The translations under genes were made by a program, and so were the position numbers. Below, in pieces: positions 1-9,640 of a DNA stretch of 64,000 bases (positions are counted from its first letter, which is position 1; the number at the start of each line of letters is the position of its first letter). Source of the stretch: Nocardioides coralli. GTDB lineage: Bacteria > Actinomycetota > Actinomycetes > Propionibacteriales > Nocardioidaceae. Under the pieces are notes generated by a model. It saw only the letters and a list, made by a program, of their open reading frames with translations. It had not been told where the DNA came from and searched no databases. The DNA lies in the NCBI RefSeq assembly GCF_019880385.1, contig NZ_CP082273.1, positions 2,914,001 through 2,978,000 on the forward strand, written 5' to 3'.

Positions 1-986
1 TCGTCCTCGGCGCCGTAGGCCGCCAGGGCGGCGTGCGGGTCGAAGCCCGGCGCGCTGTCCTTGAGCGAGAGGCCCATCTCGACCAGCTTGGCCTTGACCT
101 CGTCGATCGACTTGGCGCCGAAGTTCCGGATGTCGAGCAGGTCCTGCTCCGAGCGCGAGATCAGCTCACCCACGGTGTGGATGCCCTCCCGCTTGAGGCA
201 GTTGTAGGAGCGGACAGTGAGGTTGAGCTCCTCCACCGGCAGCGCCAGGTCGGCAGCGAGCTGCTCGTCGACCGGCGACGGACCGATGTCGATGCCCTCG
301 GCCTCGACGTTGAGCTCCCGGGCCAGGCCGAAGAGCTCGACCAGCGTCTTGCCGGCCGACGCGATGGCGTCGCGAGGACGGATCGACGGCTTGGTCTCGA
401 CGTCGATGACGAGCTTGTCGAAGTCGGTCCGCTGCTCGACACGGGTGGCCTCGACCTTGTAGGTCACCTTGAGCACGGGGCTGTAGATCGAGTCGACCGG
501 CATCCGGCCGATCTCGTTGTCGGCACCCTTGTTCTGCACCGCCGAGACGTAGCCGCGACCCCGCTCGACCACGAGCTCCATCTCCAGCTTGCCCTTGTCG
601 GACAGGGTGGCGATCTTGAGGTCGGGGTTGTGCACCTCCACGCCCGCCGGCGGGTTGATGTCGGCGGCGGTGACGTCACCGGCACCGGACTTGCGGAGGT
701 ACATGGTCACGGGCTCGTCGTGCTCGGAGGAGACGACCAGGCCCTTGAGGTTCAAGATGACCTCGGTGACGTCCTCCTTGACGCCCTCGATGGTCGAGAA
801 CTCGTGGAGGACGCCGTCCACCTTGATGCTCGTGACCGAGGCACCCGGGATGGAGGACAGCAGGGTACGCCGCAGCGAGTTGCCGAGCGTGTAGCCGAAG
901 CCGGGCTCCAGCGGCTCGATGACGAACCGCGAGCGGAACTCGTCGACGGACTCTTCCGACAGGGTGGGGCGCTGTGCGATGAGCAC
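1..986 (-). CDS. rpoA: RNA polymerase subunit alpha (3' end missing)
   Basis: Alpha subunit of RNA polymerase; it dimerises to start core assembly and its C-terminal domain touches UP elements and activators. The GTG start at 986 opens with MLIAQRPTL and lies behind an AGGAAAG Shine-Dalgarno. The N-terminal assembly domain (with [11 protein letters not shown]), the linker and the helical C-terminal domain ([23 protein letters not shown]) are all visible. About 328 codons are present and the last dozen or so residues fall off the left edge. Last gene seen of the alpha cluster, directly after rpsD. Confidence 0.97.
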   Translation of the reverse strand, partial: MLIAQRPTLSEESVDEFRSRFVIEPLEPGFGYTLGNSLRRTLLSSIPGASVTSIKVDGVLHEFSTIEGVKEDVTEVILNLKGLVVSSEHDEPVTMYLRKSGAGDVTAADINPPAGVEVHNPDLKIATLSDKGKLEMELVVERGRGYVSAVQNKGADNEIGRMPVDSIYSPVLKVTYKVEATRVEQRTDFDKLVIDVETKPSIRPRDAIASAGKTLVELFGLARELNVEAEGIDIGPSPVDEQLAADLALPVEELNLTVRSYNCLKREGIHTVGELISRSEQDLLDIRNFGAKSIDEVKAKLVEMGLSLKDSAPGFDPHAALAAYGAED

Positions 987-1055
987 TGATTCTTTCCTTT
1001 CCGGGCCCGACCGCTATTTGACGGACCCAGATCTGCGAGGTGTGACGGAAGGGGC

Positions 1056-1664
1056 TTACTTCTTCGAGTAGAACTCGACGATCAGCTGCTCCTGGACCGG
1101 GATGTCGATCTGGGCGCGGACCGGGAGCTGGTGGACGAGGATGCGCATCCGCGAGGGGATGGCCTCCAGCCATGCCGGGACGACTCGCTCGCCGTGGGTC
1201 TCACGGGCGACGATGAACGGGGTCATCTCCAGCGACTTCTCGCGCACGTCGATCACGTCGTGGGCGCTGACCTGGTAGGACGGGATGTCCACCTTGCGGC
1301 CGTTGACGAGGAAGTGGCCGTGCACGACCAGCTGCCGGGCGTGGCGGCGGGTCCGGGCGAAGCCGGCGCGGTAGACGACGTTGTCGAGGCGGCACTCCAG
1401 CAGCTGCAGGAGGTTGTCGCCGGTCTTGCCGTCGCGGCGGCTGGCCTCCTTGTAGTAGCGGATGAACTGCTTCTCGAGGACGCCGTAGGTGTAGCGCGCC
1501 TTCTGCTTCTCACGAAGCTGGAGGAGGTACTCGCTCTCCTTGATGCGGCCGCGGCCGTGCTGGCCGGGCGCGTAGGGACGCTTCTCGAAGGCAGCGTCCC
1601 CACCGACGAGGTCGACGCCGAGACGGCGCGACTTCTTGGTCATGGGGCCGGTGTAGCGGGCCAT
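1056..1664 (-). CDS. rpsD: 30S ribosomal protein S4
   Basis: Primary 16S rRNA binding protein that nucleates the 30S body; in E. coli it also represses the alpha operon. The 202 aa are a normal length. It starts MARYTGPMTKKSRRLG and has the C-terminal S4 RNA-binding fold (CRLDNVVYRAGFA, VVHGHFLVNG). The N-terminal zinc cysteines of some S4 proteins are absent, so this is the zinc-independent form. It lies between rpsK and rpoA. Confidence 0.97.
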   Translation of the reverse strand: MARYTGPMTKKSRRLGVDLVGGDAAFEKRPYAPGQHGRGRIKESEYLLQLREKQKARYTYGVLEKQFIRYYKEASRRDGKTGDNLLQLLECRLDNVVYRAGFARTRRHARQLVVHGHFLVNGRKVDIPSYQVSAHDVIDVREKSLEMTPFIVARETHGERVVPAWLEAIPSRMRILVHQLPVRAQIDIPVQEQLIVEFYSKK

Positions 1665-1705
1665 AGCTCAAAGACTCCTTGGCTCTTCGGGGGCTGGTCG
1701 AGGCG

Positions 1706-2101
1706 TCAGACGCGCCGGCGCTTCGGCGGGCGGCATCCGTTGTGGGGCGCGGGCGTGACGTCCTGGATGGTGCCGACCTCGAGGCCGATCGCACCCAGGG
1801 AACGGATCGCCGTCTCGCGGCCCGAACCCGGGCCCTTCACGAAGACGTCGATCTTCTTCATCCCGTGCTCCATCGCCCGGCGACCAGCGGCCTCGGCGGC
1901 CATCTGCGCGGCGAACGGCGTGGACTTGCGGGAGCCCTTGAAGCCGACGGTGCCGGCAGAGGCCCACGAGATCACCGCTCCGGTGGGGTCGGTGATCGTG
2001 ACGATGGTGTTGTTGAACGTGCTCTTGATGTGGGCTTCGCCCTGGGCGACGTTCTTCTTCTCCTTGCGACGCACCTTTCCGGCGCGGCTCTTGGGAGGCA
2101 T
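1706..2101 (-). CDS. rpsK: 30S ribosomal protein S11
   Basis: Platform protein of the 30S subunit that lines the mRNA exit path with S7 and S18. It has 131 aa, a basic N-terminus, the core motif [12 protein letters not shown], the GPGSGRE loop and the conserved tail [18 protein letters not shown]. The ATG at 2101 follows a GGAG-containing ribosome site. Confidence 0.97.
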   Translation of the reverse strand: MPPKSRAGKVRRKEKKNVAQGEAHIKSTFNNTIVTITDPTGAVISWASAGTVGFKGSRKSTPFAAQMAAEAAGRRAMEHGMKKIDVFVKGPGSGRETAIRSLGAIGLEVGTIQDVTPAPHNGCRPPKRRRV

Positions 2102-2169
2102 TCGTTATCTCCTGAAGTTGCTGGAAGCGTTCGAGGTCGGGAAGTCCGGATCAGCGCTCGAGGCGCGGA

Positions 2170-2547
2170 TCACTTGGCCTTCTTCTTGCCGGCGACGGTG
2201 CGCTTGGGGCCCTTGCGGGTGCGCGCGTTGGTCTTGGTGCGCTGACCGCGGACCGGAAGGCCCTGGCGGTGGCGGCGACCCTGGTAGCTGCCGATCTCGA
2301 TCTTGCGACGGATGTCGGCCTGCACCTCACGGCGCAGGTCACCCTCGATCTTGAGCTCGCGGCCCTCGATCTCGTCGCGGAGCTTGACCAGCTCTTCGTC
2401 ACCCAGCTGGTGGACGCGCAGGTCCGGGGAGACCCCGGTGGCGGCCAGCAGCTCCTGGGCGCGGGTACGGCCGATGCCGTAGATGTAGGTGAGTGCGACC
2501 TCGATGCGCTTGTCGCGCGGCAGGTCCACTCCGACGAGGCGTGCCAT
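2170..2547 (-). CDS. rpsM: 30S ribosomal protein S13
   Basis: Head protein of the small subunit that forms the B1a/B1b bridges with 23S rRNA and L5. It has 125 aa, starts [14 protein letters not shown], contains the helix-hairpin-helix [14 protein letters not shown] and the [20 protein letters not shown] signature, and ends in a lysine-rich tail. It sits between rpmJ and rpsK. Confidence 0.97.
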   Translation of the reverse strand: MARLVGVDLPRDKRIEVALTYIYGIGRTRAQELLAATGVSPDLRVHQLGDEELVKLRDEIEGRELKIEGDLRREVQADIRRKIEIGSYQGRRHRQGLPVRGQRTKTNARTRKGPKRTVAGKKKAK

Positions 2548-2711
2548 GTGTGGCGGTTCCCTTTCGGTTCACGGTGGTGTGGTCGTGTCGCGTCCCGGTC
2601 TTCGTCGAGCCCGGGCCCCGGCCATCCGTTCCGGAGGTGGTTTCGGTCCCTGGGGACCTAAGCGATCACGTGGATGAGGTGTTCAGTTGTGCTCGGCCGC
2701 AGCGGGCGGGC

Positions 2712-2825
2712 TCAGCCCTGCCGCTGCTTGTGGCGCGGGTTGCTGCAGATGACCATGACGCGGCCGTGGCGACGGATCACCTGGCACTTGTCACAGATCT
2801 TCTTGACGCTCGGGTTGACCTTCAT
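2712..2825 (-). CDS. rpmJ: 50S ribosomal protein L36, zinc-binding form
   Basis: A 37-residue protein beginning [14 protein letters not shown]. Cys11, Cys14, Cys27 and His32 form the zinc ribbon, so this is the zinc-dependent (C+) version. It stabilises a 23S rRNA junction late in 50S assembly. It lies between infA and rpsM, as in other actinobacterial alpha operons. Confidence 0.97.
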   Translation of the reverse strand: MKVNPSVKKICDKCQVIRRHGRVMVICSNPRHKQRQG

Positions 2826-2849
2826 GTCAGCCCTTTCTGCTCGTGGCGG

Positions 2850-3071
2850 CTACTTGTACCGGTAGACGATGCGACCCCGCGTGAGGTCGTAGGGGGACAG
2901 CTCCACCACCACGCGGTCCTCGGGGAGGATCCGGATGTAGTGCTGGCGCATCTTGCCGCTGATGTGGGCGAGCACCTTGTGTCCGTTGGTCAGCTCGACC
3001 CGGAACATGGCGTTGGGGAGGGCCTCCACGACGGTGCCCTCGATCTCGATCACGCCTTCCTTCTTCGGCAT
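2850..3071 (-). CDS. infA: translation initiation factor IF-1
   Basis: A 73-aa OB-fold factor that occupies the ribosomal A site during initiation. I chose the ATG at 3071 ([12 protein letters not shown]) because GGAGG lies just upstream and the length matches the family; an in-frame start at 3101 would add ten unconserved residues. The fold is intact through [19 protein letters not shown] to the usual RGRIVYRYK end. First gene of the alpha segment. Confidence 0.97.
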   Translation of the reverse strand: MPKKEGVIEIEGTVVEALPNAMFRVELTNGHKVLAHISGKMRQHYIRILPEDRVVVELSPYDLTRGRIVYRYK

Positions 3072-3274
3072 GTCCTCCGCAATCTCTCGGTCGGTCGTCA
3101 TCTACCGTTCGACCCGCGAACCTCCGGCCGCTCGAGAGCGTCCGGTGGACCTCGTCAGGTGGTCACGTGGGCCTCTTCCCGGGCGCACGCGCGTCCTCTC
3201 GGTGAGAGTTCGACATGTGATTCCGGGCAGCCGCGAGGCACCACGAAACGCAACCCACGTTGGGCCGACATGCC

Positions 3275-3280
3275 AGTGTA
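3275..3280 (-). promoter_or_regulatory. possible -10 element for infA
   Basis: TACACT on the minus strand fits the actinobacterial TANNNT -10 and lies in the gap between terC and infA, about 200 bases before the infA start. No clear -35 is seen. It would let the infA-rpoA segment be transcribed separately from terC. Confidence 0.35.
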
Positions 3281-3327
3281 GGGCGAGCGGGCCGCGAAAC
3301 CCTAATCGGTCGAGCCCGACTCCGGGG

Positions 3328-4332
3328 TCAGCTGATGCCCGGTGGGGTGCCGACGTTCTCGCGGGCGCTGCGCCGGTCGTGCCGCAGGCTGGCCACGGCC
3401 GTCACCACGAGGGTGGTCACGATGACCCCCAGGCTGAGCAGCGACGGGATCTCGGGCACCGGCACGTGCTCCCCGCCGTTGATGAACGCCAGCTCGTTCT
3501 CGTGGAGGGCGTGGAGGACCAGCTTGAGGCCGATGAAGGCCAGGATGAACGCCAGCCCGTAGGAGAGGAACACCAGCCGCTCCAGCAGGCCGCCGAGCAG
3601 GAAGTAGAGCTGGCGCAGGCCCATGAGGGCGAAGACGTTGGCCGTGAAGACCAGGTAGGGCTCCTGGGTGATGCCGAAGATCGCGGGGATCGAGTCCAGG
3701 GCGAACAGGATGTCGGTCATGCCCAGCGCGATGATGACGATGAGCATCGGCGACACGACGCGGATGCCGTTGTCCCGCCACCACAGCTTCAGGCCTCGGA
3801 ACTCGGTGCCGACGTTGAGGTGGCTCTGGGCGAACTTCACCACCCGGTTGTCCTCCGGGTGCTCCTCCTCGCCGCTGCGGTGGCTCTCGATGAGCTTCCA
3901 CGCGGTGTAGACGAGGAACGCGCCGAAGACGTAGAAGACCCACGAGAAGTTGTTGATCAGCTGGTAGCCCAGCGCGATGAAGATGCCTCGGAACACGAGG
4001 GCCAGGATGATGCCCACCATGAGGGCTTCCTGCTGGTACTCGCGCGGCACGGCCAGCGCCCCCATCAGGATGATGAAGACGAACAGGTTGTCGATCGAGA
4101 GGCTGTACTCGGTCAGCCAGCCGGCGTAGAACTCGATGCCGAAGGTCTGGCCGTGGAAGGCCCACACCCAGATGCCGAACGCGACGGCGGCCCCGATGTA
4201 GAAGCTGAGGGCGACCGTGCACTCCCGCATCGTCGGCTCGTGGGGGTTGCGGGCGATGACCACGACGTCGAAGAGCAGGACGGCGATGGTGACGCCGAGG
4301 GTGATGCCCCACTCAAGGCTGCTGACGTCCAC
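3328..4332 (-). CDS. TerC family integral membrane protein
   Basis: A polytopic membrane protein of the TerC/Alx family, members of which are linked to manganese export or metal loading of secreted proteins, and to tellurite resistance. The 334 aa contain about nine hydrophobic segments. Acidic intramembrane motifs typical of the family are present: LSIDNLFVFIILMG and later DILFALDSIPAIFG, both with Asp residues likely to bind cation. The GTG start at 4332 has GGAGG four bases upstream. It sits between map and infA inside the ribosomal cluster, where a metal transporter is not standard. A yybP-ykoY-like element upstream argues for Mn2+ control. The exact substrate is inferred. Confidence 0.9.
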   Translation of the reverse strand: MDVSSLEWGITLGVTIAVLLFDVVVIARNPHEPTMRECTVALSFYIGAAVAFGIWVWAFHGQTFGIEFYAGWLTEYSLSIDNLFVFIILMGALAVPREYQQEALMVGIILALVFRGIFIALGYQLINNFSWVFYVFGAFLVYTAWKLIESHRSGEEEHPEDNRVVKFAQSHLNVGTEFRGLKLWWRDNGIRVVSPMLIVIIALGMTDILFALDSIPAIFGITQEPYLVFTANVFALMGLRQLYFLLGGLLERLVFLSYGLAFILAFIGLKLVLHALHENELAFINGGEHVPVPEIPSLLSLGVIVTTLVVTAVASLRHDRRSARENVGTPPGIS

Positions 4333-4366
4333 GGAACCTCCGATGATGTCGCTGACGGCTGACTAC

Positions 4367-4472
4367 ACCGGAGGTCTCTTCCGTCGCATGGCGACTCGCG
4401 GCCCCGGACCGCCGCAGGGTGGACAGTCGTGATGACGAGACCGGGACGTGGGAGTACTCCCCTCCTGGCGCG
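4367..4472 (-). promoter_or_regulatory. likely yybP-ykoY (Mn2+) riboswitch
   Basis: The 5' part reads CAGGAGGGGAGTACTCC (from 4467) and the 3' part CGGAAGAGACCTCCGG (to 4369). The terminal GGAGG/CCTCC strands pair as P1, the 5' side carries the GGGAGTA loop, and a CGTCATCACG helix-loop lies between them at about 4427-4438. This arrangement, in the untranslated region of a terC gene, matches my recollection of the yybP-ykoY class. It ends about 35 bases before the terC ribosome site, suggesting control of translation or transcript completion. Confidence 0.68.
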
Positions 4473-4489
4473 CCTATCCTCGCACAGCG

Positions 4490-5329
4490 TCAGTGACCGC
4501 CGAACGGCACGCCCAGCTGCTGGAGGCGTTCCTCGCCCCCGTCGAGGGCCGTGAGCACCCACGCCCCCTCCGGAGTCAGCGTGAACGTGTGCTCGAAGTG
4601 GGCGGCCCAGCTGCCGTCGACGGTCCCGACCGTCCACTCGTCGGGGAGCAGCGTGGTCTCGTTGCTCGCCAACGTGATCATCGGTTCCACGGCCAGCGCG
4701 AGCCCGCGGACGAGCTTGGGGCCGCGACCGGGCCGGCCGTAGTTGGGGACGTTGGGCGGCTGGTGCATCTCCGACCCGATCCCGTGCCCGACGTACTCCT
4801 CGAGGATGCCGTAGGAGCCGCCGGTCGGGTGGGGCTGGGAGCGGACGTGCGACTCCACCGCGTGGGAGATGTCGGTGACCCGGCCCCCGAGGCGCGCCGC
4901 CGCGATCCCGTGCCAGAGCGCCTCCTCGGTGACCCGCATCAGCTCCCTGACGTCGTGGGGCACCTCCCCCACCGCCACGGTGGTCGCGGCGTCCCCGTGC
5001 CAGCCGTCGACGATCGCGCCGCAGTCGATGGAGATGATGTCGCCCTCGGCCAGGACCCGCTCCCCCGGGATGCCGTGCACGACCTCGTCGTTGACCGAGG
5101 CGCAGATCGAGGCGGGGAAGGGCGGGTGGCTGTAGCCCTTGAAGCTCGGCGTCGCACCCGCGGACCGGATGCTGTCCTCCGCGATCGCGTCGAGCTCTCC
5201 CGTGGTGATCCCCGGCCGGACGGACTCGCGGAGCAGCTGGAGGGTACGGCCGACGACGAGACCCGCCTTGCGCATGACGTCGATCTGCTCGGGCGTCTTG
5301 ATCTGGACGCCGCGGTCGCCCCACCCCAT
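4490..5329 (-). CDS. map: methionine aminopeptidase, type I
   Basis: Removes initiator Met from nascent proteins using two metal ions. The 279 aa carry the expected ligands Asp102, Asp113, His182, Glu215 and Glu246, with catalytic His85 in VHGIPG; SIDCGAIVDGWHGD is the signature. The start at 5329 (MGWGDRGVQIKTPEQI) leaves 13 bases after adk, consistent with cotranscription in secY-adk-map. Confidence 0.96.
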   Translation of the reverse strand: MGWGDRGVQIKTPEQIDVMRKAGLVVGRTLQLLRESVRPGITTGELDAIAEDSIRSAGATPSFKGYSHPPFPASICASVNDEVVHGIPGERVLAEGDIISIDCGAIVDGWHGDAATTVAVGEVPHDVRELMRVTEEALWHGIAAARLGGRVTDISHAVESHVRSQPHPTGGSYGILEEYVGHGIGSEMHQPPNVPNYGRPGRGPKLVRGLALAVEPMITLASNETTLLPDEWTVGTVDGSWAAHFEHTFTLTPEGAWVLTALDGGEERLQQLGVPFGGH

Positions 5330-5342
5330 CAGGCGCTCAGCA

Positions 5343-5918
5343 TCAGGACTGGGGGACGTCGTCCAGGGCGGCGAAGATCCGCTCGGTCACCGCGTCGACG
5401 GAGCCCATGCCGTCGACCTCGACCAGGACCTTGCGCTCCCGGTAGACGTCGATCAACGGCTCGGTCTGCTCGCGGTAGACCTGCTGCCGGCGGCGGATCA
5501 CGTCCTCGGTGTCGTCGGCCCGGCCCTCGGTCCGGGCACGCTGCAGCAGCCGCTGCACGAGCTCCTCGGGGTCGACGGTCAGGACGACCGCCGCGTCCAG
5601 CGCATGGCCGGTGTGGCGGATCATGCCGTCGAGCTCCTCGACCTGGGCGAGGGTCCTCGGGTAGCCGTCGAGGAGGAAGCCGGGCTCGGCGTCCGCCTCG
5701 TCGATCCGGTTGCGGACCATCCGGTTGGTGATCTCGTCGGGGACGTACTCGCCGGCGTCCATGTAGCGCTGCGCCTCGACGCCCAGCTCGGTCCCGGCGG
5801 AGACGTTGGCCCGGAAGATGTCACCCGTGGAGATCGCCGGGATCCCGAAGTGGTCGGCGACGTGGCGGGCCTGGGTTCCCTTGCCGGCCCCGGGGGGGCC
5901 CATCAGGATCAGCCTCAT
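5343..5918 (-). CDS. adk: adenylate kinase (short form)
   Basis: Interconverts ATP+AMP and 2 ADP. The 191 aa begin MRLILMGPPGAGKGTQ (P-loop); the AMP-binding region STGDIFR and the LLDGYPRT segment follow. The LID is the short, zinc-free kind (RARTEGRADD), usual in actinobacteria. The start codon lies two bases after the secY stop, so translation is coupled. Confidence 0.97.
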   Translation of the reverse strand: MRLILMGPPGAGKGTQARHVADHFGIPAISTGDIFRANVSAGTELGVEAQRYMDAGEYVPDEITNRMVRNRIDEADAEPGFLLDGYPRTLAQVEELDGMIRHTGHALDAAVVLTVDPEELVQRLLQRARTEGRADDTEDVIRRRQQVYREQTEPLIDVYRERKVLVEVDGMGSVDAVTERIFAALDDVPQS

Positions 5919-5920
5919 CG

Positions 5921-7219
5921 TTACTTCAGGAACCCTTCGTAGTTGCGCTGCTGCAGCTGGCTCTCGATCTGCTTCACGGTGTCGAGCGCGACGCCGACCA
6001 TGATCAGGATCGAGGTGCCGCCGAACGGGAAGTTCTGGTCGGCGCCGATCAGCACCAGCGCGATCAGCGGGATCAGCGCGATCAGGCCGAGGTAGAGCGC
6101 ACCCGGCGCGGTGATGCGGGACAGGACGTAGCCCAGGTAGTCCTCGGTGGGCTTGCCCGCCCGGATGCCCGGGATGAAGCCGCCGTACTTCTTCATGTTG
6201 TCGGCCACCTCTTGCGGGTTGAAGGTGATCGACACGTAGAAGTAGGTGAAGAAGATGATCAGCAGGAAGTAGGCCGCCATGTAGAGCGGGTGGTCGCCCT
6301 GCACGAAGTAGCGGTCGAGGAACTGGACCCACGCCGAGTCGGTGTTGGTCTGGTTGAACTGCACCGCCATCGCCGGGAGGTACATCAGCGAAGCGGCGAA
6401 GATGACCGGGATGATGCCGGCCTGGTTGACCTTGAGCGGGATGTAGGTCGAGGAGCCGCCGAACATCTTGCGGCCCACCATCCGGCGGGCGTACTGCACC
6501 GGGATCCGGCGCTGCGCCTGCTCGATGAAGATGACACCGGCGATGATGACCAGGCCGATGGCCATCACGATGCCGAAGACCCACCAGCCCTGGGTGGTGG
6601 CCACCCGCCACATGGCGCCCGGGAAGGTGGCGACGACCTGGGTGAAGATCAGCAGCGACATGCCGTTGCCGATGCCGTGCTCGGTGATGAGCTCGCCGAA
6701 CCACATGATCACGGCGGTGCCGGCGGTCATCGTGATCACCATGACCAGGAAGGTCGCGGTGCCCTCGTCGTGGAGCAGCGGGAGCGGGCATCCCTGCAGC
6801 AGGCTCCGCGAGCGGGCCAGCGCCACGATGCCGGTGGCCTGGAGCACGGCGAGGCCGAGCGTCAGGTAGCGCGTGTACTGCGTGATCTTGGCCTGGCCGG
6901 CCTGGCCCTCCTTCTTGAGGGCCTCCAGCCGCGGGATCACCACCACCAGCAGCTGCAGGATGATGCTGGCGGTGATGTAGGGCATGATCCCCAGCGCGAA
7001 GATCGTCAGCTGGAGCAGCGCGCCGCCGGAGAACAGGTTGATCAGGCTGTAGAGGCCCTCGTTCTCGATCTGCGAGAGGCACTGCTGGACGTTGGCGACG
7101 TCGACCCCCGGCGCCGGCACCTGCGACCCGAGCCTGAAGATCGTGATGATCATCAGGACGAACAACAGCTTCCGACGCAGGTCCGGGGTCCGGAACGCGT
7201 TGGCGAAGGCGCTCAGCAC
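5921..7219 (-). CDS. secY: preprotein translocase subunit SecY
   Basis: The protein-conducting channel of the Sec system in the cytoplasmic membrane. Its 432 aa show about ten transmembrane segments. Family signatures include PGVDV near the plug region, the LIFTQVVATFP segment and ISITFNPQEVADNMKKYGGFIPGIR in the large cytoplasmic loop, which contacts the ribosome and SecA. First of the secY-adk-map trio, 190 bases after rplO. Confidence 0.97.
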   Translation of the reverse strand: MLSAFANAFRTPDLRRKLLFVLMIITIFRLGSQVPAPGVDVANVQQCLSQIENEGLYSLINLFSGGALLQLTIFALGIMPYITASIILQLLVVVIPRLEALKKEGQAGQAKITQYTRYLTLGLAVLQATGIVALARSRSLLQGCPLPLLHDEGTATFLVMVITMTAGTAVIMWFGELITEHGIGNGMSLLIFTQVVATFPGAMWRVATTQGWWVFGIVMAIGLVIIAGVIFIEQAQRRIPVQYARRMVGRKMFGGSSTYIPLKVNQAGIIPVIFAASLMYLPAMAVQFNQTNTDSAWVQFLDRYFVQGDHPLYMAAYFLLIIFFTYFYVSITFNPQEVADNMKKYGGFIPGIRAGKPTEDYLGYVLSRITAPGALYLGLIALIPLIALVLIGADQNFPFGGTSILIMVGVALDTVKQIESQLQQRNYEGFLK

Positions 7220-7306
7220 GACTTCCTCTTTCTGCAGGCTGGGTGCGGCTCTCGCCCCGGTGTCACTGCCACCAGGCTCGACCGACGTCGGCGAGAGGAC
7301 CGGGGA

Positions 7307-7312
7307 AGCCTA
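7307..7312 (-). promoter_or_regulatory. possible -10 element for secY-adk-map
   Basis: TAGGCT lies in the 190-base rplO-secY gap, the longest within the spc cluster, about 88 bases before secY. No convincing -35 is seen. The spacing suggests an extra internal promoter. Confidence 0.3.
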
Positions 7313-7409
7313 ACAGGCAGCCTCGACCCCTCCGGATGTGCGTCGGGGCGCGGCAGGCCCGCTGCTGCGGGTCGTCCGCGCCCCGAACGGGTTCGCATCG
7401 AAGAACGAC

Positions 7410-7850
7410 TCAGACGGTCGTGGTGGTTCCGCCGGCGGCCTCGATCTTCTCCTTGGCAGAGCCGGAGAAGGCGTGGGCCGTCACGTCGACCTTGACCGAG
7501 ATGTCGCCCTGGCCGAGGACCTTGACCGGCTGGCCCTTGCGGACCGCGCCCTTGGCCACGAGGTCGTCGACCGTGACGGTGCCGCCCTCGGGGAACAGCT
7601 CGCCGATCCGGTCGAGGTTGACGACCTGGAACTCCACCTTGAACGGGTTCTTGAAGCCCTTGAGCTTCGGGAGCCGCATGTGGATCGGCATCTGGCCGCC
7701 CTCGAAGGCGACGGGGACCTGGTTGCGGGCCTTGGTGCCCTTGGTACCGCGGCCCGCGGTCTTGCCCTTCGACGCCTCACCGCGACCCACGCGGGTCTTG
7801 GCGGTCTTGGCGCCCGGGGCCGGACGCAGGTGATGCAGCTTGAGGGTCAT
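7410..7850 (-). CDS. rplO: 50S ribosomal protein L15
   Basis: Late-assembly protein of the large subunit with an extended N-terminal arm in 23S rRNA. The 146 aa start [15 protein letters not shown] and carry the basic Gly/Lys arm [18 protein letters not shown] and the [16 protein letters not shown] signature. It begins one base before the rpmD stop codon is reached, so the two are tightly coupled. Confidence 0.97.
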   Translation of the reverse strand: MTLKLHHLRPAPGAKTAKTRVGRGEASKGKTAGRGTKGTKARNQVPVAFEGGQMPIHMRLPKLKGFKNPFKVEFQVVNLDRIGELFPEGGTVTVDDLVAKGAVRKGQPVKVLGQGDISVKVDVTAHAFSGSAKEKIEAAGGTTTTV

Positions 7851-7851
7851 G

Positions 7852-8034
7852 TCACTCCACCTCTTCGACCGTCACGAGGTGACGGACGGTCTGGACCATG
7901 CCCCGGATCTCCGGGCGGTCCTCCTTGACGACGACGTCGCCGATCCGCTTCAGGCCGAGGGTGCGCAGCGTCTCGCGCTGGTTGGCCTTGCAGCCGATCG
8001 TCGACTTCTTCTGCTGGACCTTGAGCTGCGCCAT
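7852..8034 (-). CDS. rpmD: 50S ribosomal protein L30
   Basis: A 60-residue large-subunit protein beginning [14 protein letters not shown] and containing [20 protein letters not shown]. Its ATG overlaps the rpsE stop in an ATGA junction. A long open frame continues upstream to 8247, but the conserved start and length fix the ATG at 8034. Confidence 0.96.
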   Translation of the reverse strand: MAQLKVQQKKSTIGCKANQRETLRTLGLKRIGDVVVKEDRPEIRGMVQTVRHLVTVEEVE

Positions 8035-8654
8035 CAGGCCGACACCTCCTGGGAGACGCCCTCGGGCACCTCGGCCCGGGCCTTCAGGAGGGCAGCCGGG
8101 GCGACGTCCTCGACCGGACGGCCACGGCGGGCCGCCACGTCCTCCGGCTGCTCCAGCATCCGCAGCGCCTCGACGGTCGCGTGCACGATGTTGATCTGGT
8201 TGGAGGAGCCGAGCGACTTGCTCAGGACGTCGTGGATGCCGGCGCACTCGAGGACGGCGCGCACGGGACCACCCGCGATCACACCGGTACCGGGGGCGGC
8301 CGGGCGCAGCAGCACCACGCCGGCGGCCTTCTCGCCCTGGACCGGGTGCGGGATGGTGCCCTGGATCCGGGGGACCTTGAAGAAGTTCTTCTTGGCCTCC
8401 TCGACGCCCTTCGCGATCGCGGCGGGCACCTCCTTGGCCTTGCCGTAGCCGACGCCGACCAGGCCCTCGCCGTCACCGACGATCACCAGGGCGGTGAAGC
8501 TGAAGCGACGACCACCCTTCACGACCTTGGCGACGCGGTTGATCGCGACGACGCGCTCGAGGTACTGGCTCTTCTCCTGCTGGCCACCGCGACCACCGTC
8601 GCGGCCACCGCGGCCGCCACCGGCGCGCTGTCCGCGCTGCTGGGATCCGCTCAT
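8034..8654 (-). CDS. rpsE: 30S ribosomal protein S5
   Basis: Lies at the mRNA entry channel and shapes decoding accuracy. The 206 aa have the double-stranded RNA-binding-like domain ([21 protein letters not shown]) and the C-terminal domain ([22 protein letters not shown]). The first 27 residues are an unusual Gly/Arg/Gln-rich stretch that is probably disordered. Confidence 0.97.
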   Translation of the reverse strand: MSGSQQRGQRAGGGRGGRDGGRGGQQEKSQYLERVVAINRVAKVVKGGRRFSFTALVIVGDGEGLVGVGYGKAKEVPAAIAKGVEEAKKNFFKVPRIQGTIPHPVQGEKAAGVVLLRPAAPGTGVIAGGPVRAVLECAGIHDVLSKSLGSSNQINIVHATVEALRMLEQPEDVAARRGRPVEDVAPAALLKARAEVPEGVSQEVSA

Positions 8655-8685
8655 CAGATAACTCCCTTGAATGTCATGTCTGCCA

Positions 8686-9069
8686 TCAGAAGATCAGGCC
8701 GCCCTCGCGGGCGCCGTCGGCCAGGGCCGCGACCCGGCCGTGGTACTTGTTGCCGGCACGGTCGAAGACCACGCTCTCGACACCGTTGGCCTTGGCGCGC
8801 TCGGCGACGAGCTCCCCGACCTTGCGGGCCTTGGCGGTCTTGTCGCCGTCCTGGCCACGCAGGTCCGCCTCCATGGTGGACGCGGACGCCAGCGTCTTGC
8901 CGACGAGGTCGTCCACCACCTGGACGGTGATGTGGCGCGAGGAGCGCGTGACGACCAGGCGCGGCCGCTCGGCGGTGCCGGAGACCTTCTTGCGGCCACG
9001 GACCTGGCGGCGCAGCCGCGACTTGGCCCGCGCGTAGGTGTGCTTGCCCTGGGTGAGCTTGATCGCCAT
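8686..9069 (-). CDS. rplR: 50S ribosomal protein L18
   Basis: Binds 5S rRNA with L5 in the central protuberance. It contains [20 protein letters not shown] and [27 protein letters not shown] chose the ATG at 9069 (MAIKLTQGK, 127 aa); a GTG two codons earlier overlaps the rplF stop and is possible. Confidence 0.95.
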   Translation of the reverse strand: MAIKLTQGKHTYARAKSRLRRQVRGRKKVSGTAERPRLVVTRSSRHITVQVVDDLVGKTLASASTMEADLRGQDGDKTAKARKVGELVAERAKANGVESVVFDRAGNKYHGRVAALADGAREGGLIF

Positions 9070-9071
9070 GG

Positions 9072-9611
9072 TCACTTACCAGCCTTTCCGACCTTGCGGC
9101 GGACGTGCTCGCCGGCGTACCGCACGCCCTTGCCCTTGTAGGGCTCGGGCTTGCGCAGCTTGCGGATGTTGGCAGCGGTCTCGCCGACCAGCTGCTTGTC
9201 GATGCCCTGGACGCCGAGCTTCGTCGGCCCCTCCACCGTGAAGGTGATGCCCTCGGGCGCGTTGAACGTGATCGGGTGGCTGTAGCCGAGCTGGAACTCC
9301 AGCTGGGTCGGGCCCTTCGCGAGCACGCGGTAGCCGACGCCGACGATCTCGAGCTTCTTCTCGTAGCCCTCGGTGACGCCGACCACCATGTTGTTGATCA
9401 GGGTCCGGGTCAGGCCGTGCAGCGAGCGGCTGTAGCGCTCGTCGTCCGGACGCTTGACCTCGATGACGCCGTCGGTCTTCTCGACGGTGATCGGGGCGGC
9501 CACGGTGTGGCTCAGGGTGCCCTTGGGTCCCTTGACGGTCACCAGGCGCTCCTGCACCGCGACCTCGACACCCGACGGCACCGCGATCGGGAGCTTGCCA
9601 ATGCGCGACAT
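9072..9611 (-). CDS. rplF: 50S ribosomal protein L6
   Basis: Two-domain protein near the sarcin-ricin loop and factor-binding site. The 179 aa start [17 protein letters not shown], and the tail [22 protein letters not shown] is the family signature. It follows rpsH by about 30 bases. Confidence 0.97.
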   Translation of the reverse strand: MSRIGKLPIAVPSGVEVAVQERLVTVKGPKGTLSHTVAAPITVEKTDGVIEVKRPDDERYSRSLHGLTRTLINNMVVGVTEGYEKKLEIVGVGYRVLAKGPTQLEFQLGYSHPITFNAPEGITFTVEGPTKLGVQGIDKQLVGETAANIRKLRKPEPYKGKGVRYAGEHVRRKVGKAGK

Positions 9612-9640
9612 GCTTCTCTCTCCTTACGGGTGTAGTCGGG

